A stretch of DNA of 64,000 nt from G963422745 sp965214285 (GCA_965214285.1 OZ243946.1:1922001-1986000); one strand, 5' to 3'; shown: positions 26,447 to 35,628, numbered from the stretch's first letter. The notes: generated from the sequence alone by a model not told the origin. Program-made: numbers and translations.

Positions 26447-27688
26447 CTAGAAGCGGTCGAGGGGGATGCCCAGGGCGAGGCGGCCCACCTGGTGGGTGAC
26501 ACGATCCCGGTGGGCGTTGATGTGCAGCGGCATTGCCGCGAAGTCGCGCCTGCGCCGCTCGAAGCTGCCGCCCTCGCGCAGGCCGTTGCCGCCGTAGGTG
26601 CGGGCCAGGATGCTCATGGCCTCGCCGAGCTGCTCCAGCGCCATCGAGATCACCGCCTGCTGGCGGTAGTAGTCGGCGGCGTCGGGCACCACGCAGCCCG
26701 CGATCCGGGCGTCGACCTCACGGCAGGCCTCGGTCACCGCGGCCCGCGCCGCGCCCGTCAGCGCCAGCGCATGGCCCACGTTGATCTGCACCGTGGGCCG
26801 CTCGATCATGGCGCTGCCCATGATCGCCTTGCGATGGCGGAATTCTGCCGCGGCCTCTGCCAGGGCCTCGCGCACCAGCCCGACCGCCATCCAGCCGAGC
26901 CACAGGTCCGACAGGCCCACCCAGTCCTCGCGGTAGCGGTGGTCCACCACCTCCACGCTGCGCAGGCTCTCGGCCCGGTTTGCGCCGTGCCAGGCGACAC
27001 AGCGCTCCAGCGGCACCCTGACGCTGCGGTAGTGCACGTGGTCGGTGGCCGAGGCCCGCAGCCCCGAGCCGTCCCAGGTCGCATCCACCTCCACGCCGGG
27101 CGAGTCGACCCTCACCATCGTGAAGCGCAGGTCAGGAGGCGTCGCTGCCGTGCCGTCGGCGTCGGTGACAGCGAAGACCACGCCGCACCAGTCGCCGTAG
27201 CGGGCGCCGGTGCCGAAAGTCGCCACGCCGTCGAGCACCGCATGATCGACGTCGATGCGCCCGTGGACCCGCGAGCCGGCCCCCGCGGGAAACGACACCC
27301 ACTCGCCGGCCTCGACGATCCCTCTCAGAAAGGCCCGCTGCTGTGGCCCCAAACAGCCCACGAACAGGTGGAACACGCAGAGATGGTTCCACAGCGTCCA
27401 GGCCAGGTTCGGGCAGCGGGCGGCCACGGCTTCGAGCTCGCGGCCGATGTGGCACACCGAGCATTCGATGCCGCCGATCCCCGCAGTCGCCGACATGCGC
27501 ATCACGTCGCTGCCTTTGATCGCCGCGATCAGCGCCGGGTCGATCTCACGGCTGCGGTCCGCGGCGACCGCCTGGGCGGCTATGGCATCGAGATGCCCGG
27601 CGACCAGCAGCCCGTCCACAGGCGCCGCCAGGAAATGCGCCACCTGGTCTTGCGGTGCATGGTCTTCGCTGTGGGCTTCTGCGGTCAT
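26447..27688 (-). CDS. Acyl-CoA dehydrogenase-fold flavin-dependent monooxygenase
   Basis: 413-residue protein of the class D flavin monooxygenase group (HsaA, HpaB-like, DszC), recognisable by IDPALIAAIKGSDVMRMSAT near the start, NLAWTLWNHLCVFHLFVGCL, WVSFPAGAGSRVHG, and the C-terminal RTYGGNGLREGGSFERRRRD where acyl-CoA dehydrogenases bind flavin. The acyl-CoA dehydrogenase catalytic Glu motif is not evident, favouring oxygenase rather than dehydrogenase activity. Such enzymes need FMNH2/FADH2 from a separate reductase; the flavodoxin-fold gene near 55 kb is not adjacent. ATG 27688 opens conserved sequence. It lies divergent to the class V aminotransferase. Substrate unknown. Confidence 0.78.
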   Translation of the reverse strand: MTAEAHSEDHAPQDQVAHFLAAPVDGLLVAGHLDAIAAQAVAADRSREIDPALIAAIKGSDVMRMSATAGIGGIECSVCHIGRELEAVAARCPNLAWTLWNHLCVFHLFVGCLGPQQRAFLRGIVEAGEWVSFPAGAGSRVHGRIDVDHAVLDGVATFGTGARYGDWCGVVFAVTDADGTAATPPDLRFTMVRVDSPGVEVDATWDGSGLRASATDHVHYRSVRVPLERCVAWHGANRAESLRSVEVVDHRYREDWVGLSDLWLGWMAVGLVREALAEAAAEFRHRKAIMGSAMIERPTVQINVGHALALTGAARAAVTEACREVDARIAGCVVPDAADYYRQQAVISMALEQLGEAMSILARTYGGNGLREGGSFERRRRDFAAMPLHINAHRDRVTHQVGRLALGIPLDRF

Positions 27689-27766
27689 GACAGGCGGCGA
27701 GCCTACGTCAGCCGCGGACGCCGGCTTGAATGGGTGCCCTGGATAGGCGGCCCGCAACAGCGCCGC

Positions 27767-27772
27767 TACGGT
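27767..27772 (+). promoter_or_regulatory. -10 box, class V aminotransferase (leaderless)
   Basis: TACGGT lies 8 bases before ATG 27781, with no Shine-Dalgarno between them, matching the TANNNT-N7/8-ATG pattern. Confidence 0.5.
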
Positions 27773-27780
27773 CGCCCGCC

Positions 27781-28971
27781 ATGGACCTGAGCCAGGGCAA
27801 CCAGATGGTGGCGATACCCGGGCCTTCGATCGTGCCGGACCGGGTCCGCAGGGCCATGGCCCAGCCGATGCCTAACATCTACGGAGGCGCTCTCGTGGAT
27901 CTGTGCTTCGAGCTGCTCGGCAGGCTGCCAGCGCTCGCCCACAGCGAAGCCACGGCGTTCATGGCGGTGGCCAACGGCCATGGCGCATGGCAGATGGCGT
28001 TGTGCAACACCTTGCGCCCCGGCGAGAAGGTGCTGGTGCTCGAATCGGGGCTGTTCGCCGTGCTCTGGGGCGAATACGCGGCTCTGGCCGGCGTGGAAGC
28101 GGAGCTGCTGCCCGCCGGCCCGCGCAGCCCGGTCGATCCCGAGGCGCTGCGGCGGCGCCTCGAAGCCGACTCCCACGCCACGATCAAGGCGGTGCTGGTG
28201 GCTCACTCGGACACCATGAGCTCCGTGCGCAACGACATCGCGGCGATCCGGGCTGCCATCGACCGTGCCGGTCATCCGGCTTTGCTGTACGCGGACTGCA
28301 TCGCCTCGCTCGCCTGCGACCCGTTCGAGATGGACGAATGGGGCGTGGACCTCGCCGTCGCTGCCTCGCAAAAGGGCCTGATGTGCCCGCCGGGCCTGGC
28401 GTTCGTGTGGGCCAACGACAAGGCGCTCGCAGAATTCGACGCCGAGGCGCCCCGGGTCGGCTTCTTCGACTGGGCGAGCCGCAACGACCTCAAGTTCGCA
28501 TACGACATATTCGCGGGCACGCCGCCGGTGTCGCATGTCTACGCGCTCAGCGAGGCGCTGGACATGATCGACGAGGAAGGAGGCCTGGAGGCCGTGTGGC
28601 TGCGCCATGGCGTTCTGGCCGACGCGGTGCGCGCCGCTGTGCAGGCCTGGTCGACACCCGGCGGGATCGAGCTCAACGTCGTCTCGCCCGATCATCGTTC
28701 TAACGCCGTCACCACGGTGCGCACCGGCAGCATCGACGCCGACGAGCTGCGTCGCCGTTGCGAGCAACAGGCAGGGCTGATCCTCGGGGTTGGCATGGCG
28801 CCGATTCGTGACCGCTCATTTCGCATCGGCCACATGGGTTGGCTCAACCCGCCGATGATCCTGGGCACGATCGCCACGATCGAGGCGGCGCTGCGGTCCA
28901 TGGGAGCGCCGCTCGGCGCCGGCGGAGCGCAAGCCGCTGCGGTGAGCATCGGCCGGGCGCTGGCGCAGTGA
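27781..28971 (+). CDS. Class V aminotransferase (serine-glyoxylate / alanine-glyoxylate type)
   Basis: 396-residue PLP enzyme. The N terminus IPGPSIVPDRVRRAMAQPMP is typical of the serine-pyruvate/alanine-glyoxylate group, and the PLP lysine is in AVAASQKGLMCPPGLAF. A conserved aspartate pocket is visible in LYADCIASLACDPFEMDEWG. The C terminus shows the expected FRIGHMGWLNPPMIL. The family exchanges amino groups between alanine/serine and glyoxylate or related 2-oxo acids, also pyridoxamine-pyruvate. ATG 27781 sits 8 bases after a TACGGT box, suggesting leaderless expression. It is a single-gene unit. Confidence 0.87.
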   Translation: MDLSQGNQMVAIPGPSIVPDRVRRAMAQPMPNIYGGALVDLCFELLGRLPALAHSEATAFMAVANGHGAWQMALCNTLRPGEKVLVLESGLFAVLWGEYAALAGVEAELLPAGPRSPVDPEALRRRLEADSHATIKAVLVAHSDTMSSVRNDIAAIRAAIDRAGHPALLYADCIASLACDPFEMDEWGVDLAVAASQKGLMCPPGLAFVWANDKALAEFDAEAPRVGFFDWASRNDLKFAYDIFAGTPPVSHVYALSEALDMIDEEGGLEAVWLRHGVLADAVRAAVQAWSTPGGIELNVVSPDHRSNAVTTVRTGSIDADELRRRCEQQAGLILGVGMAPIRDRSFRIGHMGWLNPPMILGTIATIEAALRSMGAPLGAGGAQAAAVSIGRALAQ

Positions 28972-29036
28972 TCTGCGCCACGAAGCTCGGAGCGCGCCGC
29001 TGTTCGCCGCCGAGCCGTCCGTCCGGAACGAGACGG

Positions 29037-29765
29037 TCAGACCGCCATGCCGCCGTCCACGACGAACTCGTGGCCCGTGCAGTACGCCGACTCGTCGGAG
29101 GCCAGGAACAGCACCAGCTCCGCAACCTCGTCGGGTTCCGCATAGCGGCCCATGGGGACCCTGGCCAGCACGGTCTCGCGGCTGTCGCCCAGCACGTCGA
29201 GCATCGGCGTCTCGATCATGCCGGGATGCACGCTGTTGGCGCGCACCCCGAACGGCGCCAGCTCAAGCGCCGCGCCCTTGGTCATGCCCCTAACCGCCCA
29301 CTTCGAGGCCGTGTAGGCCATGGCCATCGGCGAGCCCATCAGGGCCGCGACCGAGGAGATGTTGATGATGGAGCCGCTGCCCTGTTCGCGCATGATCGGC
29401 GCCACCGCCTGCATCCCCAGGAACACCCCGGTCTGGTTGACGGCGATCACCCGGTTCCAGTCGCCCAGCGGCGTGTCGATGCCGCCCAGCTCGAAGATGC
29501 CTGCGTTGTTGACGAGCACGTCGATCCGCCCGAACTCGGCGGTGGCGTGCTGCACCACGTCCTTCCACTGGCCGTCGTCGGTCACGTCGAGGCTCAGGTA
29601 GCTCGCCCGGGCGCCGATATCGGCTGCGGTCTGCGCTCCCAGCTCGTCTCGCACGTCGGTGAGCACCACCGTGGCGCCCTCTGCGGCGAAGCGCCGTGCC
29701 TCCGCAGCCCCCTGGCCGCGGGCCGCCCCGGTGATGACCGCCACCTTGTCAACGAGTCTTCCCAT
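29037..29765 (-). CDS. Short-chain dehydrogenase/reductase (SDR)
   Basis: 242-residue classical SDR. Cofactor motif TGAARGQG starts at residue 12, NNAG is followed by IFELGG, and the catalytic Ser-Tyr-Lys set is present in NISSVAALMGSPMAMAYTAS followed by Lys. The C-terminal YCTGHEFVVDGGMAV is usual for the family. It is transcribed divergently from the GMC oxidoreductase, a typical alcohol-oxidation pairing, although the substrate is not defined. The frame stays open upstream for about 670 codons antisense to the GMC gene; that part is not coding. ATG 29765 opens the Rossmann fold and follows a TACGGT box by 8 bases. Confidence 0.93.
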   Translation of the reverse strand: MGRLVDKVAVITGAARGQGAAEARRFAAEGATVVLTDVRDELGAQTAADIGARASYLSLDVTDDGQWKDVVQHATAEFGRIDVLVNNAGIFELGGIDTPLGDWNRVIAVNQTGVFLGMQAVAPIMREQGSGSIINISSVAALMGSPMAMAYTASKWAVRGMTKGAALELAPFGVRANSVHPGMIETPMLDVLGDSRETVLARVPMGRYAEPDEVAELVLFLASDESAYCTGHEFVVDGGMAV

Positions 29766-29773
29766 GGCCGCCG

Positions 29774-29779
29774 ACCGTA
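29774..29779 (-). promoter_or_regulatory. -10 box, SDR gene (leaderless)
   Basis: TACGGT on the minus strand, 8 bases before ATG 29765, identical in sequence and spacing to the box of the aminotransferase gene. Confidence 0.5.
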
Positions 29780-29834
29780 GCCGTGCGCCCCGGACGCCGG
29801 CGAAACCCGACTGCGGGGCCGGTCCCTCAAGCGC

Positions 29835-29875
29835 TAGCGTCGCCTGGTCGTATTGGGCGCCTGGGAATAGGGGAG
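29835..29875 (+). promoter_or_regulatory. Possible -10 and Shine-Dalgarno, GMC oxidoreductase
   Basis: TAGCGT at 29835-29840 is a TANNNT box about 42 bases before ATG 29883, and AGGGGAG (29869-29875) is a clear ribosome site. Divergent SDR and GMC promoters therefore lie about 55 bp apart and could share a regulator. Confidence 0.35.
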
Positions 29876-29882
29876 ACGTCGA

Positions 29883-31619
29883 ATGGCCGATGATGCTGGT
29901 TCGACCTGGGACTTCGTGATCGTCGGCGGCGGCTCGGCGGGCTGCGCCCTGGCCAACCGGCTCAGCGCCGACCCCGACAACAGCGTGCTGGTGCTGGAGG
30001 CCGGGCGCATGGACTGGCGCTGGGACGTCTTCATCCACATGCCGGCGGCGCTGACGTATCCGATCGGCAACCGCTTCTACGACTGGAAGTACGAGAGCGA
30101 GCCCGAGCCGCACATGAACGGACGGCGCGTCTACCACGCTCGCGGCAAGGTGCTCGGCGGGTCCAGCAGCATCAACGGCATGATCTTCCAGCGCGGCAAC
30201 CCGATGGACTTCGACAAATGGGCCACCGCCCCTGGCATGGGCCGCTGGGACTATGCCCACTGCCTGCCGTACTTCAAGCGGATGGAGAACCGCCTGGTCG
30301 GCGGCGACCAGTGGCGGGGCGACCAAGGCCCGCTGCGGCTCGAGACCGGCCCCGCCGCCAGCCCGCTCTTCGACGCCTGGCTGCAGGCCGGCCCGCAGGC
30401 GGGCTATGCGTCCACGACCGACGTGAACGGGTTCCGCCAGGAGGGCTTCGCCGTCTTCGACAAGAACGTGGAGCGGGGGCGCAGGCTCAGCGCGGCGCGG
30501 GCCTACCTGCATCCCGTGCTGAAGCGCCCCAACCTGAGGCTCGTCACCGGCATCCAGGCGAACCGCATCCTCTTCGAAGGCAGCCGTGCGGTGGGCGTGG
30601 AATGCCGCCGCAACCGCAGGCGCACGAGCCGGGTGTTCCGAGGCGCCGAGATCATCGTCTGCGGCGGCGCCTTCAACTCGCCGCAGCTGCTTCAGCTCTC
30701 CGGCATCGGCGAGCCCGCCCATCTCGAAGGCCTCGGCATCGACGTGATCAGCGCCCTGCCGGGCGTGGGCGAGAACCTGCAGGACCACCTCGAGGTCTAC
30801 ATCCAGTACGCCTGCACCCAGCCGGTGTCGATGCAGCCCCATCTCGCCAAGTGGCGGATGCCGCTCATCGGGCTGCAGTGGCTGTTTCGGCGCGGCCCTG
30901 CCGCCACCAACCACTTCGAGGCGGGCGCCTTCGTGCGCAGCAACCCCGAGGTCGACTACCCGAACCTGATGCTGCACTTCCTGCCGGTGGCGATCCGCTA
31001 CGACGGCTCGTCGCCAGCCGGCGGGCACGGCTACCAGGTCCACATCGGCCCCATGTACTCCGACGTGCGCGGCACCGTGAAGATCCGCTCGGTGGACCCC
31101 AGGGCCCATCCGGCGGTGCAGTTCAACTACCTGAGCACGCCCAATGACCGCAAGGAATGGGTCGAGGCCGTGCGCACCGCCCGCAAGATCCTCAACCAGC
31201 CGGCATTCGCCCCCTACAACGGCGGCGAGCTGTCGCCGGGCCCCGGGGTGCAGACCGACGACGAGATCGTCGACTGGGTGGCCCGCGAGGCCGAGACCGC
31301 CCTGCACCCTTCGTGCACGGCGCGGATGGGGACCGACGACGCGGCGGTGGTCGACCCCGACAACATGCGGGTCCACGGGGTTCACGGGCTGCGGGTGGTC
31401 GACGCCTCGGTGATGCCGAACGTGAGCAACGGCAACATCTACGCCCCCACGATGATGATCGCCGAGAGGGCCGCCGACATGATCCTCGGCAACACGCCGC
31501 TGCCCGCGGATCACACCGAGGTGTACCGGGCGCCTGCCGCCCAGCCAGCCGCCGGGCCTGTCGCTCAGCCCGCCGGGGTGCCCGAGCCCGATCACGAGCC
31601 GGCACCCGAATCCGACTGA
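29883..31619 (+). CDS. GMC-family FAD oxidoreductase (choline/alcohol dehydrogenase-like)
   Basis: 578-residue glucose-methanol-choline oxidoreductase. The FAD-binding motif VIVGGGSAGCALANRL begins at residue 13, followed by VLVLEAG, the GMC signature GKVLGGSSSINGM, a second signature GAFNSPQLLQLSGIGE and the C-terminal catalytic region HPSCTARMG with LRVVDASVMPNVSNGN. The active-site His is in the expected HPSC segment. The enzyme would oxidise an alcohol to aldehyde using FAD. It is followed after 16 bp by a TauE/SafE permease, which may import or export an anion linked to its substrate or product. The C-terminal 30 residues are Pro/Ala-rich. Confidence 0.93.
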   Translation: MADDAGSTWDFVIVGGGSAGCALANRLSADPDNSVLVLEAGRMDWRWDVFIHMPAALTYPIGNRFYDWKYESEPEPHMNGRRVYHARGKVLGGSSSINGMIFQRGNPMDFDKWATAPGMGRWDYAHCLPYFKRMENRLVGGDQWRGDQGPLRLETGPAASPLFDAWLQAGPQAGYASTTDVNGFRQEGFAVFDKNVERGRRLSAARAYLHPVLKRPNLRLVTGIQANRILFEGSRAVGVECRRNRRRTSRVFRGAEIIVCGGAFNSPQLLQLSGIGEPAHLEGLGIDVISALPGVGENLQDHLEVYIQYACTQPVSMQPHLAKWRMPLIGLQWLFRRGPAATNHFEAGAFVRSNPEVDYPNLMLHFLPVAIRYDGSSPAGGHGYQVHIGPMYSDVRGTVKIRSVDPRAHPAVQFNYLSTPNDRKEWVEAVRTARKILNQPAFAPYNGGELSPGPGVQTDDEIVDWVAREAETALHPSCTARMGTDDAAVVDPDNMRVHGVHGLRVVDASVMPNVSNGNIYAPTMMIAERAADMILGNTPLPADHTEVYRAPAAQPAAGPVAQPAGVPEPDHEPAPESD

Positions 31620-31635
31620 GCCGGGACTGATCGCT

Positions 31636-32484
31636 GTGGGCTGGGCAGAAGCGCTGGCCCTGCTGGGCGGGGGACTGGCTGCCGGGGTGTTCAACACCAT
31701 GGCCGGCGGCGGCTCGTCGCTGACCGTCCCGCTGCTGGTGATCGCCGGGGTGCCCGGCAACGCCGCCAACGGCTCCAACCGCATCGGCGTGCTGACCTCG
31801 AATGTGGCCGCGGCGGGCTCGTTCCGGCGGCTCGGCGTGGACGGCCTGAGCCGCGCTTGGCCGCACCTGGCCCCGATCGCTGCCGGCTCGCTGGTGGGCG
31901 CCTACGGCATCAGCAGGCTGACCGACGACGCCTTCGAGACGCTGTTCGGCCTGCTGCTGGTCCCGATCGTGCTTGCAGCGGCCTGGCCCAAACGCGACGC
32001 AGCCGACGGCCCCTCCGCCCGCGGCGACGATCTCGAAGCGCCGGTCGTCGCTGACAGGGAACAAGGCCCCGGTGGGGCGGCATCGACTGCCCGCCGCAGC
32101 CCTGTCCGCCCGCCCGTCGGCGCCGGATGGAACCCGTTGGCGGCTGCCGCGGCCTTTTTTTCCATCGGCGTCTACGGCGGGGCGATCCAGGCCGGTCTGG
32201 GGCTGTTGCTGCTGGCTGCGCTCAACCGCAGCGGCCTCGATCTGGTGGTCGCCAACAGCGTGAAGGTGGTGACCAACGTGGTCATCACAGCCCTGGCCCT
32301 GCCGGTGTTCATCGTCTCGGGCCACGTCCACTGGGGGCCGGCGCTGGTGCTGGCGGCCGGCTTCACGCTCGGCGGCTGGCTGGGAGCGCCCGCTGTGGTG
32401 CGCGGCGGGGAGCGCTGGATCCGCGTCGCCATGGTGCTCGCGTCTGTGGTGCTGGCGGCCAGGCTCCTAGGGTTTCTCCGATGA
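31636..32484 (+). CDS. TauE/SafE-family sulfite/sulfonate-type permease
   Basis: 282-residue membrane protein with about seven hydrophobic segments. The repeated half motifs AGVFNTMAGGGSSLTVPLLV and FFSIGVYGGAIQAGLG are the two conserved GGG/G-x-Q elements of the TauE/SafE family, which transports sulfite, sulfonates or other organic anions. Between the halves lies a hydrophilic insertion of about 40 residues (Arg/Asp/Pro-rich), longer than usual. The start is GTG 31636 with only a weak ribosome site; coupling to the GMC gene 16 bp upstream may help. The stop overlaps the propeller gene start (ATGA). Confidence 0.86.
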   Translation: MGWAEALALLGGGLAAGVFNTMAGGGSSLTVPLLVIAGVPGNAANGSNRIGVLTSNVAAAGSFRRLGVDGLSRAWPHLAPIAAGSLVGAYGISRLTDDAFETLFGLLLVPIVLAAAWPKRDAADGPSARGDDLEAPVVADREQGPGGAASTARRSPVRPPVGAGWNPLAAAAAFFSIGVYGGAIQAGLGLLLLAALNRSGLDLVVANSVKVVTNVVITALALPVFIVSGHVHWGPALVLAAGFTLGGWLGAPAVVRGGERWIRVAMVLASVVLAARLLGFLR

Positions 32485-33842
32485 CCACCCCGCTGGACCG
32501 CAGCTCCGCCATGCCGGGCTACTGGCGGGACTCGCCCTGGCCGGTGGAGTGCGGCGGCAACCGCCGCCAGAAGGCCCGCAGCGGACGTCTCGACGCCGCC
32601 GGCGCATCGACGGAGGTGACCACTCGCCGCAGCGACCGCTGGGAGGTGATGGCGGTGCGGCGCGAGCCCGGCGAGTGGTACGTCGGCGGCACCATGCCGG
32701 CCTTCCGCGCGGACGGGCCGGCGCCCTGGGGCTGGGTGCAGCGCATCGACCCCGAGAGCCTCGAGCCGCTGGCGGAGTCGCCGCCGCTGCCGTGCGGCGA
32801 TCACGTGTGGTGCGGGGCGATCCTGGTGCACGCCAACGGCTCGGTCTACTCGGTCAACGGCTCCCACGTCCACCGTCTCGACCCGCACGATCTGAGCATC
32901 GAGGCCGAGCGCCTGCTGGTGGACTGCAGTCACAACGGCATGCTCGTCTTGTCCGACGGCAGCCTCGTCACCAAGGATCTGCGCCTGGTCGGCCAGGGGC
33001 GCTCTACGGTGACCCGCCTCGATCCCGAGACCCTGGAGACCGTCGGCGAGCCGCTGCTGCTGCCCGAGGGCTCGATGGGCCGCATCGCCGCCGATGCCTC
33101 AGGGCATGGCGATGCCGCCGGAGACACGCTGGGAGACGTCGTCTACGTGCCCGGCACCGAGCATCTCTTCCGGATCGTGCTCGACGGCGACGAGCTGGTC
33201 GTCGATCCCGACTGGCGGCCCCGCTACCGCGACGAGGGCGGGGAGCAGGGGATGGCCTGGGACGTGTGCCTCTCGGACGGCTGGTGCTGGCTGATGGACA
33301 ACGGGAACATCCCGGCTGTGCGCCACATCCACACCACCTTTCCCAACGGCCGTTTCAGCTCGGTCCCGGACCTCTCGTGGCGTCAGCCCGCGCCCTGGAC
33401 CGGCCCGCAGCGCCTGATCCGGGTGCGCCTCGACGACCCCGGCGAGATCGAGGACATGGCGCCGTTCGGCGCCCCTGGCGGCGGGATCATCGCCCCGCCG
33501 CTGCACGTTGCCGAGCACGACCGCGCCATCGCCTGGGACAGCGTGAACGGCGGCCTGGCCGGCATCGACACCTCAGGCGACACGCTGGAGCCCGTCTGGG
33601 AGCTGCCGATCCGGCCCACCATGCAGCCGGTAGTGTTCCCCGACTCCGGCGAGCTGGTGATCAACGACTTCATCGCCGAGGGCAGCGACGAGATCGTGGT
33701 GGTCGACCTGGCCGGCGGCGAGATCGTCTCGCGGGTCGCCAGCGGATCGCGCATCGCCAACGGCATGTTCCTGAGCGCCGGCGACGACCGCGACGTGTAC
33801 TACTGCACCACCACCGCCCGAGCCCGCATCCGCTGGTCCTGA
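32481..33842 (+). CDS. Predicted beta-propeller protein, function unknown
   Basis: 453-residue soluble protein. Repeating strands of similar form, QRIDPESLEPLAESPPLP, HRLDPHDLSIEAERLLVD and TRLDPETLETVGEPLLLP, with intervening GDHVWCGAILVHANGSVYSV and HNGMLVLSDGSLVTKDL, indicate a bladed propeller like SMP-30/gluconolactonase or strictosidine-synthase relatives. No signal peptide is seen, so it is probably cytoplasmic. I do not recognise a specific family. Start ATG 32481 is fixed by the ATGA overlap with the TauE gene, indicating tight coupling GMC oxidoreductase-permease-propeller; a lactonase acting on an oxidised product would fit but is speculative. Confidence 0.75.
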   Translation: MTTPLDRSSAMPGYWRDSPWPVECGGNRRQKARSGRLDAAGASTEVTTRRSDRWEVMAVRREPGEWYVGGTMPAFRADGPAPWGWVQRIDPESLEPLAESPPLPCGDHVWCGAILVHANGSVYSVNGSHVHRLDPHDLSIEAERLLVDCSHNGMLVLSDGSLVTKDLRLVGQGRSTVTRLDPETLETVGEPLLLPEGSMGRIAADASGHGDAAGDTLGDVVYVPGTEHLFRIVLDGDELVVDPDWRPRYRDEGGEQGMAWDVCLSDGWCWLMDNGNIPAVRHIHTTFPNGRFSSVPDLSWRQPAPWTGPQRLIRVRLDDPGEIEDMAPFGAPGGGIIAPPLHVAEHDRAIAWDSVNGGLAGIDTSGDTLEPVWELPIRPTMQPVVFPDSGELVINDFIAEGSDEIVVVDLAGGEIVSRVASGSRIANGMFLSAGDDRDVYYCTTTARARIRWS

Positions 33843-33845
33843 CCG

Positions 33846-33880
33846 CCCCGCCGCCTCAGCCCGAAGGTGCAGCGGCGGGG
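33846..33880. terminator. Nine-pair hairpin between convergent genes
   Basis: CCCCGCCGC (33846-33854) pairs perfectly with GCGGCGGGG (33872-33880) across a 17-base loop, immediately after the propeller stop and overlapping the last codons of the convergent monooxygenase. Likely a bidirectional terminator; no U-tract. Confidence 0.5.
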
Positions 33881-35481
33881 GTGGAGGCGAAGGTCATCAC
33901 GCCGTCGTCCAGCGGGCCCTTGCCGATCAGCTTGCGGTCGGCCCGGTAGTTCTGGGTGTTGAGCCAGGGCTCGCGGTCGCCCTGGCGGGGCAGCAGATGC
34001 ATGCTGCGCTGCATGTAGCCCGAGGTGAAGTCGTCGATCCAGGGACGGCTCGCCATTGTGTCGCCGTCGGCGCCCAGCACCGGCACGAACACGTCGCTGC
34101 CGGTGGCGCGCATGTGGTTCAGGAGCCTGCACAGATAGTGCGAGGTCAGGTCGGCCTTCAGCGTCCACGAGGCGTTCACGTAGCCGAACGTCGCCACCAG
34201 GTTCGGGATGTCCGAATAGGCCATGCTCTTGTAGGTCCAGCGTTTCGAGAAGTCCACCGGCGCGCCGTCGATCTCGAAGTCCATCTCGCCGAGGGTCACC
34301 AGGCGCAGCCCGGTCGCGGCGACGATGATGTCGGCGTCGACGTGCGTGCCCTCCTCCATCAGCACGCCGCTCTCGGTGATGGTGTCGATGGCCCCGGTCG
34401 CCACCGATGCCTTGCCGGCGTTGATCGCCTCGAAGAGGTCGCCGTCGGGGATCAGGCAGAGCCGCTGGTCCCAGGGGTTGTAGCTGGGCGTGAAGTGCTC
34501 GTCCACGTAGTCGGGCCCGACGGCATCGCGGGCCGCCTGGAGCAGCAAGCCCTTCACCTTGTCGGGATCGGTGCGGGTCTTGCGGTACACCAGATCCTGG
34601 CGCCAGATGTTCTTGATGCGGGTCAGCCGGTAGGCGAGCCACTCGGGCAGCAAGCGGCGCAGGCGGTTGGCCGTCTTGTCCACCGCCGGCCGAGCCGCCA
34701 CATAGGTGGGGGAGCGCTGGATCATGGTGATGTGCGCCACATCGGCCGCCATCGCCGGCACCAGCGTCATCGCCGTGGCGCCCGAGCCGATCACCGCCAC
34801 CCGCTTGCCGGCGTAATCCAGATCCTCGGGCCATTCCTGGGGATGCACGAAACGCCCGGCGAAGCGCTCCCGGCCCTCGATCTCGGGCAGGTAGCCGCTC
34901 TCGTAGCTGTAGTAACCGGCGCACATGAACAGCACCGAGCCCTGCGCCTGCACCGGCTCGCCGGTCACGCTGTGGTTGCCCCGAACGGTCCAGCAGCCCT
35001 GCTCGGAGCTCCAGGAGGCGCTGTGCAGGCGCTGCCCGAAGCGGATGTGGGGCCCCAGGCCGTACTCGTCGACCGTCTCGCGCAGGTAGTCCATGATCGC
35101 AGGCCCGTCCGCGATGGCCTTGTGGTGCTTCCAGGGCTTGAAGTCGAAGCCGAGGGTGTGCATGTCGCTGTCGGAGCGCACCCCGGGGTAGCGGAACAGG
35201 TCCCAGGTGCCGCCGATGTCGGCTCGGCCTTCGAGGATGACGAAGGAGCGGTCGCCGCATTCCCGCAGCAGGTGACAGGCCGCGCTGATCCCCGAGATGC
35301 CCGCGCCGACGATGACGACGTCGAAGCGCTCGGTGTCGTCGGCTTGGCCGGGCTCTGCTGACGCTGCGGCTTCGCCGGGCTGATCGAGGCGCTCGGCGTC
35401 TGCTTTGTGGCCCAGGACTGCGGTCGCTGCTCCGTGGCGTCGGGCCGCGGGCTCTGTGTCGGTCGTGATTCCATCGGCCAT
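33856..35481 (-). CDS. Flavin-containing (Baeyer-Villiger type) monooxygenase
   Basis: 541-residue FAD/NADPH monooxygenase. FAD motif VVIVGAGISGISAACHLL, the BVMO fingerprint FAGRFVHPQEWP and NADPH motif VIGSGATAMTLVPA are all present, along with the DWDL-type strand GGTWDLFRYPGVRSDSDM. It would insert oxygen next to a ketone or oxidise a heteroatom. About 50 residues of Ala/Asp/Glu-rich sequence precede the FAD fold. Three starts are possible (GTG 35508, ATG 35490, ATG 35481); I chose 35481 because CACAAT lies 7 bases before it, resembling the leaderless layout of neighbouring genes, but this is weak. It is convergent with the propeller gene and divergent from cysD. Confidence 0.87.
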   Translation of the reverse strand: MADGITTDTEPAARRHGAATAVLGHKADAERLDQPGEAAASAEPGQADDTERFDVVIVGAGISGISAACHLLRECGDRSFVILEGRADIGGTWDLFRYPGVRSDSDMHTLGFDFKPWKHHKAIADGPAIMDYLRETVDEYGLGPHIRFGQRLHSASWSSEQGCWTVRGNHSVTGEPVQAQGSVLFMCAGYYSYESGYLPEIEGRERFAGRFVHPQEWPEDLDYAGKRVAVIGSGATAMTLVPAMAADVAHITMIQRSPTYVAARPAVDKTANRLRRLLPEWLAYRLTRIKNIWRQDLVYRKTRTDPDKVKGLLLQAARDAVGPDYVDEHFTPSYNPWDQRLCLIPDGDLFEAINAGKASVATGAIDTITESGVLMEEGTHVDADIIVAATGLRLVTLGEMDFEIDGAPVDFSKRWTYKSMAYSDIPNLVATFGYVNASWTLKADLTSHYLCRLLNHMRATGSDVFVPVLGADGDTMASRPWIDDFTSGYMQRSMHLLPRQGDREPWLNTQNYRADRKLIGKGPLDDGVMTFASTPAAAPSG

Positions 35482-35628
35482 GGCTGCCATTGTGCCGGAT
35501 GCGGCCACGCTCCCGCGAACGCCCCGCCCGTGTGCCCGGCAGCGTCGCCCGGCAGCGACCGGACGGCGACCCGGCAGCGTTCAGCGGCGACGCGACCGGC
35601 CGGCGCGGCCTGCAGGGCACGCAAGGCG

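Noticed and set aside
29766..31784. A very long minus-strand open frame (about 670 codons) continuous with the SDR gene and antisense to the GMC oxidoreductase
   Set aside because: It is His/Arg/Gly/Val-rich, has no family features, and mirrors the GMC gene in a GC-rich antisense frame. The SDR starts cleanly at ATG 29765 with its own -10 box.
32155..32161. A run of seven T in the TauE/SafE permease gene as a phase-variation tract or terminator
   Set aside because: It encodes part of a hydrophobic segment (AAAFFSIG) in an intact gene, has no preceding hairpin, and is too short for frequent slippage.
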